DNA of 27,756 nt from contig JBNKLG010000030.1 in NCBI GenBank assembly GCA_050292235.1, forward strand, positions 1 to 27,756, written 5' to 3'. Shown piece after piece: positions 22,022 through 27,756 of this stretch (positions are counted from its first letter, which is position 1; every line of letters begins with the position of its first letter). A model generated the notes under the pieces. That model worked only from the letters and a program-made list of their open reading frames with translations, was not told the origin of the DNA and searched no databases. The position numbers and the translations under genes were made by a program. Origin of the DNA: JBNKLG01 sp050292235. Lineage in GTDB: Bacteria > Pseudomonadota > Gammaproteobacteria > Chromatiales > Chromatiaceae.

Positions 22022-22223
22022 GGCGTTCTCCCTATCCAGAATTCAAGCAGCATGCTTTAACCTGTAAAGATCTGCAAAGACCTCTCAACTATAGTTGGAG
22101 TTTAGACCATAAAGTCGCCAATACCAGATCGATCGTCAAAGGTTCTGTTGCTTAGGCAAGCGGTTAGAAGCACCAGACAGAACCATTGCTCATCCAGCAC
22201 TCAACAAGCTTGCTCTGGAAAGA
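22022..22223. other. 202-bp intergenic region without a gene
   Basis: No convincing ORF or RNA gene is visible. The one clear structure is the 12-bp perfect palindrome CAACTATAGTTG at 22086-22097, about 65 bases upstream of the secreted sensor gene. It could be a protein-binding site for that promoter, but no regulator can be named. Confidence 0.4.
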
Positions 22224-22829
22224 TTAGAGTTCAGCTGCTGGCGGAATGCCAGCACGGGCGTTGTAGATGGTGCCTGCCCGCTCAGCGTAATCCCGCAATA
22301 CAGCGACAGCAGACTCACGCAGGACATCCCGGGCAAGGCTGATGCCCCGTCTCGCCAGAGACTGCTCCAGATCATCAGGTTTGGGGCCTTCATCAAAACC
22401 CAGTGTCCGAACGTCGGCGTCACGAGCACCAAAAACCAGGTGACGAACGCCAGACCAGAACAGCCCCCCCAGGCACATGGCACAGGGTTCAGCACTGCTG
22501 ACCAGTTCATGAATCGGCTGGCCATGGGCACCCAGATCGTAGCTGCCCAGTTTGCGTTGTGCCAAGCTGAAGGCAACCATCTCCGCATGCAGCATGGAAA
22601 GGCCACTGCCCACCACCAGATTGACCCCCAGGGAAACCAGTCGACCTGACTCCTGCTCAAACACAGCAGCGGCAAAGGGGCCACCGGTACCCTGAATCAC
22701 ATTCTGACGGGAAGCCTCAATCACAAGGGCCATGCGGGATTCCGGATCGGGCAAGAGATCCTGTCCCTGTAAAAAGCCGGGCATCCAATCCGGCAACTGA
22801 AAATCAATCTGTTGTGGTTGCAGGCACAT
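22224..22829 (-). CDS. Nucleoside/purine deaminase, guanine-deaminase-like
   Basis: A 201-residue zinc deaminase of the cytidine deaminase-like fold. The zinc and proton-shuttle motif is HAE (SMLHAEMVAFS), and the second is PCAMC (SSAEPCAMCLGG). The spacing and the tail VFGARDADVRTLGFDEGP resemble the GuaD guanine deaminases more than TadA or cytidine deaminase. The N-terminal 50 residues are longer than in bacterial GuaD. Its ATG abuts the stop of mtnC with no gap (TGAATG), and it closes the methionine-salvage operon. A purine or methylthio-purine substrate is therefore possible, but that link is inference from position. Confidence 0.82.
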   Translation of the reverse strand: MCLQPQQIDFQLPDWMPGFLQGQDLLPDPESRMALVIEASRQNVIQGTGGPFAAAVFEQESGRLVSLGVNLVVGSGLSMLHAEMVAFSLAQRKLGSYDLGAHGQPIHELVSSAEPCAMCLGGLFWSGVRHLVFGARDADVRTLGFDEGPKPDDLEQSLARRGISLARDVLRESAVAVLRDYAERAGTIYNARAGIPPAAEL

Positions 22830-23510
22830 TCATAAACCTATCCCACTGAAATCCCGCACCTGAGGATGTTCAGTCTGGGTCGTAAGGGGTGTGGTTTCAT
22901 CACGCAACAGCCACCTGGTGTGCATTCCGGCCTCGCGCGCAGCATCCAATTCCTCCCGGATATCCGATAAAAACAGGATCTCCCTTAAAGATAGTCCGAT
23001 TTCCCTGGCAATTCTCTGGTACGAGACCACCTCGCGTTTCCCACCCATTCGGGTATCGAAATAGCCGCTGAACAGGGGCCGCAAATCCCCGGCATCGGAG
23101 TGACCGAACAGCAACTGCTGGGCCGCCGCCGACCCCGAGGAGTAGACATAGAGCCTCAGCCCCTGTTGCTGCCATTTCCGCAATTTGTTCACAGCATCGG
23201 CATAGACGTGACCGGTGAAATCACCCTGCTCATATCCCTGTTTCCAGATCTTGCCCTGCAAGACTTTGAGTGGCCCGACCTTATGGTCTTCATCCATCCA
23301 GCCCAGCAGTTGAGCAATAGCCGCCTCATCATCCAAGGCTTTCCCCACCTCGACTGACACCGCTTCCAATTGCTGGCGAACGTAAAACTCATGAACATGG
23401 GCACGCACAAAGTCAGCCAGATGCTGGCGGGCGTAGGGAAAAAGCACCTCATAAACGAAGGATACCGAGGTGGTGGTGCCCTCAATATCGGTAAGGATGG
23501 CGCGGATCAA
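22830..23510 (-). CDS. mtnC: Enolase-phosphatase E1
   Basis: A 226-residue HAD-family enzyme of methionine salvage. It converts 2,3-diketo-5-methylthiopentyl-1-phosphate to the acireductone by enolisation and dephosphorylation. The HAD motif I variant LTDIEGTTTSVSF is specific to this family. SSGSAAAQQLLFGHSDAGDL carries motif II, and FLSDIREELDAAREAGM carries motif IV. The initiator appears to be TTG at 23510, overlapping the mtnD stop as TTGA; no ATG gives the full DIEGTTT domain. It is followed without a gap by the deaminase gene. Confidence 0.95.
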   Translation of the reverse strand: MIRAILTDIEGTTTSVSFVYEVLFPYARQHLADFVRAHVHEFYVRQQLEAVSVEVGKALDDEAAIAQLLGWMDEDHKVGPLKVLQGKIWKQGYEQGDFTGHVYADAVNKLRKWQQQGLRLYVYSSGSAAAQQLLFGHSDAGDLRPLFSGYFDTRMGGKREVVSYQRIAREIGLSLREILFLSDIREELDAAREAGMHTRWLLRDETTPLTTQTEHPQVRDFSGIGL

Positions 23511-24064
23511 GCGTAGCGCTCGTGATACTGATCAAAATCCGGAAACCGCTCGCCAAGGGTATCGCCCGTAAAGCGTGCCTCCCAGCCCTGATCGGTGGTA
23601 AAGAAACGGATGCAACGAAAGTTCGGCTTGACACCCATGTCGAACCAATGGGGGGTTTCGGCTGGCACGCTAACCAGATCGCCTGCCTCGCACCAGAGCA
23701 TCCAGACCTCATCCCCCAGGTGGAGATAAAAGAGGCCGGCACCCTCAACGAAGAAACGAATCTCGAAATCGTCGTGGCGATGCTCGCTCAGAAATTTGGC
23801 ACGCAGGGCTTCGCGCTGCGGATGATCCGGTCGCAAGCTGACCACATCCAAGGATTGAAAATCGTAGGCCTGGTTAAGGCGCTCAATGGGCTCAGCGTAA
23901 GCGGCCAATACCGCCTCCTGATCCGCCTCCGCCGCCAGATTCAGGATCGGCCAGCGTTCAAAACGCACACCCAGGGCACCCAAGCGTTGTGAGATCTGCT
24001 CCTGATCTTGCAGCTGTTGGACAACCTCTGCGTTGTCGGCATGGCAAATGGTCAGACTGCTCAT
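23507..24064 (-). CDS. mtnD: Acireductone dioxygenase
   Basis: A 185-residue cupin that oxidises acireductone to the keto acid precursor of methionine plus formate (Fe form) or off-pathway products (Ni form). The metal ligands are H95, H97 and E101 in EHRHDDFEIRFF and H139 in TPHWFDMG. This is one residue offset from the Klebsiella enzyme numbering as I recall it. ATG 24064 is chosen because it overlaps the mtnB stop (ATGA). The longer frame would add ten residues inside mtnB. The stop overlaps the TTG start of mtnC. Length is normal for the family. Confidence 0.96.
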   Translation of the reverse strand: MSSLTICHADNAEVVQQLQDQEQISQRLGALGVRFERWPILNLAAEADQEAVLAAYAEPIERLNQAYDFQSLDVVSLRPDHPQREALRAKFLSEHRHDDFEIRFFVEGAGLFYLHLGDEVWMLWCEAGDLVSVPAETPHWFDMGVKPNFRCIRFFTTDQGWEARFTGDTLGERFPDFDQYHERYA

Positions 24065-24672
24065 GGGGTATCCCCTCTTCCTCGGTATTCGCACTCAAAC
24101 AAGAATTCACAGGCCTCGATATGACGCAAGGCCGCTTCAACACTATCGCCCCAGGTATAAAAGCCGTGTCCCACAATGAGATAGGCCCAGGTCTGAGGCA
24201 AAAGATCCAAACGCCGGTCCACCGCCCGTGCCAGACGCTCGATATTTTGATCGTTGCCCACCACAGGGACAAACATCCGCGCCTCATGGCTTTCAATACC
24301 AGGAAAGGCCTTGAGTAGCTCGTAGCCACTCAGCAGCACCTCTTCATCAGCACACATCGACAGTAAAACGGCATAGGGACTGTGGGGATGCAATACCGCC
24401 TGCACCTCTGGATAACGGCGATAGAGATGGGTGTGCAGCAGGGTCTCAGCCGAAGATCGACGCCCATCCAAAGAGACGCCTTCGGCATCCACCCGCATGA
24501 TATCTTCCTGAGTCAGCCGTCCCTTGTGACGACCGGAAACGGTAATGGCCAAAGTACCATCGGCCAAGCGGGCAGAAAAATTACCACTGGTGGCAGGTAC
24601 CCAACCACGTTCAAACAGAAAACGTCCTGCTTCCATCAGCTCCAGCGTGCGCTGGGAAAAACCTTCGCTCAC
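24061..24672 (-). CDS. mtnB: Methylthioribulose-1-phosphate dehydratase
   Basis: A 203-residue class II aldolase-fold zinc enzyme that dehydrates 5-methylthioribulose 1-phosphate. Typical blocks are WVPATSGNFSARL, VSGRHKGRL, ETLLHTHLYRRYPEVQAVLHPHSP with zinc-binding His residues, and IVGHGFYTWG. The start is GTG at 24672, overlapping the ispG stop as GTGA, and the stop overlaps the mtnD start. The upstream pathway genes (mtnN, mtnK or mtnP, mtnA) are not in the window. Confidence 0.95.
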   Translation of the reverse strand: MSEGFSQRTLELMEAGRFLFERGWVPATSGNFSARLADGTLAITVSGRHKGRLTQEDIMRVDAEGVSLDGRRSSAETLLHTHLYRRYPEVQAVLHPHSPYAVLLSMCADEEVLLSGYELLKAFPGIESHEARMFVPVVGNDQNIERLARAVDRRLDLLPQTWAYLIVGHGFYTWGDSVEAALRHIEACEFLFECEYRGRGDTP

Positions 24673-25901
24673 TCCGATTTTCCACCGAAATTGAGCACGA
24701 CATATTCGTTCAACAGCCGTTTGAATTCCTTGGCAATATTCTCGCCTTTGAGGGTCGCCACCTTACGCCCGCCAATAAAAACCGGTGCGGATGGATTTTC
24801 ACCATTTCCCGGCAAACTGATGCCAACGTCCGCCTGCTTGCTTTCTCCCGGGCCATTCACCACGCAGCCCATGACGGCCACTTTGAGGCTCTCAACCCCG
24901 GGGTAGGCCTGACGCCACCGGGGCATGATCTTACGGATATACTCCTGAATCTCCTGGGCCAGTTCCTGAAAATAGTTGCTGGAGGTGCGACCACAGCCGG
25001 GGCATGAGATGACCGTGGGTATAAAGGCGCGCAAGCCCATGGACTGGAGGATTTTTTGCGCCACGCGAACCTCACGGGTACGGGAGCCGCCCGGCTCCGG
25101 CGTAAGGGAAACCCGAATGGTATCGCCAATACCTTCCTGCAACAGCACACCCAAAGCGGCACTGGAAGCAACAACACCCGTATCCCCCATCCCGGCCTCG
25201 GTCAGCCCCAGGTGCAAGGCGTAATCGCTACGCCCGGCCAAACGACGATAGACGGCGATCAGATCCTGCACGCCACTCATCTTGCAGGAGAGCACCAGGC
25301 GATCACGACCCAATCCAAGCTGTTCTGCCCGGACTGCGCTGTTGATGGCCGAAGTCACCACAATCTCATACATGATGGCATCCGCAGACAGCGGTTGCTT
25401 GGAGGCGGCGTTGGAATCCATCATATGCGCCACCAACTGGGGATCCAAACTGCCCCAGTTGACACCGATACGCACCGCTTTTTCGTTCTTCAATGCCACC
25501 TCAATCATGGCAGAAAAGCTCTCATCCTTGGTTTGGCCACTACCAACATTGCCAGGATTGATACGATATTTGGCCAGTGCCTCGGCACAGGCCGGATGAT
25601 CTGTCAGCAAACGGTGACCATTGAAATGAAAGTCGCCCACCAGGGGTACCTCAATATCCCTGGCCAATAGGGCGTCACGGATATGGGGTACAGCAGCGGC
25701 AGCCTCGTCAGAGTTCACGGTAATCCGTACCAACTCTGAACCGGCCTGGGCCAGTTTCGCCACCTGTTCCACCGTGGCATCGACATCGGCGGTATCGGTA
25801 TTGGTCATGGACTGCACCACCACGGGAGAGGTGCCACCCAGCGTAATGTTCCCCACCTGAACGCTGTGGGTCTTGTGTCGTTTGATCGGGCTCATTTCCA
25901 T
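24669..25901 (-). CDS. ispG: 4-hydroxy-3-methylbut-2-en-1-yl diphosphate synthase (flavodoxin)
   Basis: A 410-residue enzyme of the MEP isoprenoid pathway that converts ME-cPP to HMBPP. The N-terminal TIM barrel opens PIKRHKTHSVQVGNITLGG and continues PVVVQSMTNTDTADV. The C-terminal domain binds a [4Fe-4S] cluster through ISCPGCGRTSSNYF and VMGCVVNGPGE, with the conserved glutamate in the second block. The frame is open for 20 more codons upstream, but ATG 25901 shares a base with the stop of the preceding gene (TGATG), so it is the likely start. An ATG two codons later is possible. It heads the ispG-mtn overlap chain. Confidence 0.97.
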   Translation of the reverse strand: MEMSPIKRHKTHSVQVGNITLGGTSPVVVQSMTNTDTADVDATVEQVAKLAQAGSELVRITVNSDEAAAAVPHIRDALLARDIEVPLVGDFHFNGHRLLTDHPACAEALAKYRINPGNVGSGQTKDESFSAMIEVALKNEKAVRIGVNWGSLDPQLVAHMMDSNAASKQPLSADAIMYEIVVTSAINSAVRAEQLGLGRDRLVLSCKMSGVQDLIAVYRRLAGRSDYALHLGLTEAGMGDTGVVASSAALGVLLQEGIGDTIRVSLTPEPGGSRTREVRVAQKILQSMGLRAFIPTVISCPGCGRTSSNYFQELAQEIQEYIRKIMPRWRQAYPGVESLKVAVMGCVVNGPGESKQADVGISLPGNGENPSAPVFIGGRKVATLKGENIAKEFKRLLNEYVVLNFGGKSE

Positions 25902-26902
25902 CAGTGAATCATAGCGTAATCTTTGGGTAGAAAGGCTTGGAGATGCCGAGTTCGACGCCAAAACCGCCGCCTATGGCGGCCATTGAGGAAGAAAACCCGA
26001 CCATCTCCAGTGAAAAGACGAATCTGTGAAGCAGGCATTGCCGCCAACCAGGACCAAACCTGGGCCAACCAATGATCGAAATCCGCCACCGCTTGCCACC
26101 AACCTTCGGCATCCCCTTGGCGTCGCGCCTCAGCTGCAGCTAAAAAGAGACGCAATTCCCCAGCTTTTGGCTGTTCTGACCAGGATCGACTACCGAGCCC
26201 CGTCGCCCGGGCCAACCCCTGAGCCAGCACACCCTCCCCAACCAGGGCATTGAAGGGCGGCGAAGTAACCTGAGGCAGACACCCTGCCCCATGCAACCAG
26301 AGGCCATTGATGACCACCCGACCCTGTTCTGTCCGCTGCTGATTGACGCTGGCCTGATGGAACAGCATCTCCACCTCGGTCAGCCGGGCCTGCCAGCAAC
26401 TGGCATCGGCACCTGTCGGCAGGGCCGCCGAAGGAGAGCGGCCGACCACCCGACGCAGAGGTTGGGTATTGAGGTCTGGCATCGCTGACAAACGCAGATA
26501 CCAGCGGGCAGGATGGGGAGCAATGAGCTCGATCTTCTCCTCGAAAAAATGGTGATTGAACAATTCGACCAGAGCCTTGGCCTCATCCGGGGTGATACCC
26601 AGATCAGCCCCATCAAACAGCAGCAGATTGGCCAGGTCAGCCTTGAGATACACCGGAGTGGCCTGCATCCAGATGTCATTGCCAGGATCCAGCCCCTCGC
26701 CCAGCATCAGTAAGGGGGTCAGAGGGGCTTCTGATGGCAATCCAAACAGGGCCAGCAATTGGGTATCCGTATCGCTCTCAGCAGCCAGGATATCTGCACG
26801 GCTGAGGAGCCTGGTCAGATAGGGATACTCACCCTCGACCGGCGTTTCTGGCGGCGGCAACAACAGATCAGGGGCAACAATGGTGAGAACAGCATCAGAC
26901 AT
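25901..26902 (-). CDS. RpfE/apgM-like protein, annotated in relatives as cofactor-independent phosphoglycerate mutase
   Basis: A 333-residue soluble protein of the gammaproteobacterial family often labelled cofactor-independent phosphoglycerate mutase or RpfE. Recognisable blocks are PYLTRLLSRADILAAES, TPVYLKADLANLLLFDG, FNHHFFEEKIELIAPHPARW and INGLWLHGAGCLPQ. I do not see the metal-binding pattern of true phosphoglycerate mutases, so the enzymatic label is doubtful. The stop overlaps the ispG ATG, making it the first gene of the six-gene chain. Divergent thrC begins 61 bp away. Confidence 0.75.
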   Translation of the reverse strand: MSDAVLTIVAPDLLLPPPETPVEGEYPYLTRLLSRADILAAESDTDTQLLALFGLPSEAPLTPLLMLGEGLDPGNDIWMQATPVYLKADLANLLLFDGADLGITPDEAKALVELFNHHFFEEKIELIAPHPARWYLRLSAMPDLNTQPLRRVVGRSPSAALPTGADASCWQARLTEVEMLFHQASVNQQRTEQGRVVINGLWLHGAGCLPQVTSPPFNALVGEGVLAQGLARATGLGSRSWSEQPKAGELRLFLAAAEARRQGDAEGWWQAVADFDHWLAQVWSWLAAMPASQIRLFTGDGRVFFLNGRHRRRFWRRTRHLQAFLPKDYAMIH

Positions 26903-26921
26903 CGGCGTTCAGTATAGCCTG

Positions 26922-26927
26922 TATAAT
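26922..26927 (+). promoter_or_regulatory. Candidate -10 box of thrC
   Basis: A perfect TATAAT lies 36 bases upstream of the thrC ATG, preceded by TG. No good -35 hexamer was found at 16-18 bases. The leader would be about 30 bases long. Confidence 0.4.
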
Positions 26928-26963
26928 GCGAACTCATTACGTATTTACCCGAACCGGACCAAC

Positions 26964-27756
26964 ATGTATTTCATCGAATCCCGTGGCAACGATGGCCAAC
27001 GGCCTGAGCGCATCCCTTTTTCCGAGGCCATTCTCAGCCCCATGTCCTCCTTCGGTGGCATCTATGTACCGGAGTCTCTGCCCGAATTGGGGCCGGATTT
27101 TCTGCAAACGCACATCCATTCCAGCTATCAGCAACTGGCCCAGGATTTTCTCAGCCGCTGCCAAATCGATATCGATGCCGAGCTGATTGACTGCGCCCTG
27201 GAAACTTACCAGGGATTCGATGACCCGACCAATCCAGTTCCTCTGGCCAAAGTACGTGAAGATCTCTATGTAGCCGAACTCTTCCACGGACCGACCCGTG
27301 CCTTCAAGGATATGGCGTTACAGCCCTTCGGAGTCATCCTCTCGGCCCTGGCTCAGGCCCGAGACGAACACTACCTGATCCTGGCCGCTACCAGCGGCGA
27401 CACCGGACCAGCGGCTCTGGACACCTTTCGTAACAAGGCCAATATCCAGGTAGCCTGCCTCTATCCCCATGGCGGTACCTCAGACGTGCAACGGCTGCAG
27501 ATGGTTACCGAGAGTGCGGACAACCTCAAGGTGATCGGCATCCACGGCAACTTCGACGATGCCCAGACCGCCCTCAAGACCCTGCTGGGATCGGAGACCT
27601 TCCGTGACCAGCTGCGCGCCCACAAAACCCAGCTCTCCGCCGCCAACTCGGTCAACTTCGGGCGCATCATTTTCCAAATTCTCTATCACCTCCACGCCTA
27701 CCTGACCCTGGTGCGGCAAAAAGCCATTCAACTGGGCGACAAGGTCTATCTGGACG
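26964..27756 (+). CDS. thrC: Threonine synthase, 3' end outside window
   Basis: The first 264 codons of the PLP enzyme that converts O-phosphohomoserine to threonine. The PLP-binding lysine is K115 in HGPTRAFKDMALQPFG, and the phosphate-binding loop follows in AATSGDTGPAA. The opening MYFIESRGNDGQRP with SFGGIYVPE is the usual bacterial class start. The frame is open to the window edge, so the C-terminal part, usually another 150-200 residues, is missing. Homoserine dehydrogenase is expected nearby, outside the window. Confidence 0.96.
   Translation, partial: MYFIESRGNDGQRPERIPFSEAILSPMSSFGGIYVPESLPELGPDFLQTHIHSSYQQLAQDFLSRCQIDIDAELIDCALETYQGFDDPTNPVPLAKVREDLYVAELFHGPTRAFKDMALQPFGVILSALAQARDEHYLILAATSGDTGPAALDTFRNKANIQVACLYPHGGTSDVQRLQMVTESADNLKVIGIHGNFDDAQTALKTLLGSETFRDQLRAHKTQLSAANSVNFGRIIFQILYHLHAYLTLVRQKAIQLGDKVYLD

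Noticed and set aside
1..27756. CRISPR arrays, tRNA or rRNA genes and complete insertion sequences
   Set aside because: No regularly spaced repeats, no recognisable tRNA or rRNA segments and no transposase-like reading frame were found by eye; short RNAs could still be missed.

Overview
The window looks like ordinary chromosome from a gammaproteobacterium. The mltD / yafS-type methyltransferase / rnhA neighbourhood, the AcrB-type pump, the Bcr-type exporter and the ispG and thrC surroundings all fit that group. Base composition is moderately GC-rich throughout. A free-living or sulfur-oxidising lineage such as Chromatiales is possible, but that is a guess and no marker here proves it.

Layout. 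1-3411 (+): the 3' part of an RND efflux pump, translationally coupled to a Bcr/CflA-type MFS exporter. 3399-5526 (-): an arsR-arsM-modD string. Two almost identical 16-bp palindromes sit before arsR and before arsM, and the modD leader can form two mutually exclusive hairpins. 5591-5962 (+): a carboxymuconolactone-decarboxylase-like gene divergent from arsR. 5990-7962: a LysR regulator divergent from a tautomerase-GST pair. 7965-11861 (-): the accessory island of the window. It holds a radical SAM enzyme, a 29-codon truncated ORF starting with a KIDYPAAHS motif, a Fic protein with its own multi-box operator, a second protein with the same KIDYPAAHS start, and a Sel1-repeat region broken by frame changes at both ends. 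11986-14435: rnhA and a methyltransferase, divergent from the lytic transglycosylase gene mltD. 14450-18500 (-): a four-gene overlapping envelope operon (GT2, GT39/ArnT-like, two PAP2 phosphatases). 18573-19830 (+): a small membrane protein and a lipoprotein aminopeptidase. 19845-22021 (-): a periplasmic sensor-like protein followed by a chemoreceptor. 22224-26902 (-): six genes joined by 0-4 bp overlaps or abutments: a phosphoglycerate-mutase-like gene, ispG, mtnB, mtnD, mtnC and a guanine-deaminase-like gene. 26964-end (+): thrC, cut by the window edge.

How the genes work together. The arsenic genes form a sensing and methylation module without a visible efflux pump or reductase. The mtn genes make the lower part of the methionine salvage pathway, with a purine-type deaminase attached. 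The GT/PAP2 operon probably modifies a lipid-linked envelope glycan or lipid A. The least explained region is 7965-11861. There a radical SAM enzyme sits next to two ORFs with the same short N-terminal motif, and a self-regulated Fic gene lies between those two copies. This is my best candidate for an undescribed system, with the caution that part of it looks decayed. No rRNA, tRNA, CRISPR array or complete insertion sequence was recognised. No gap without a gene exceeds 300 bases.
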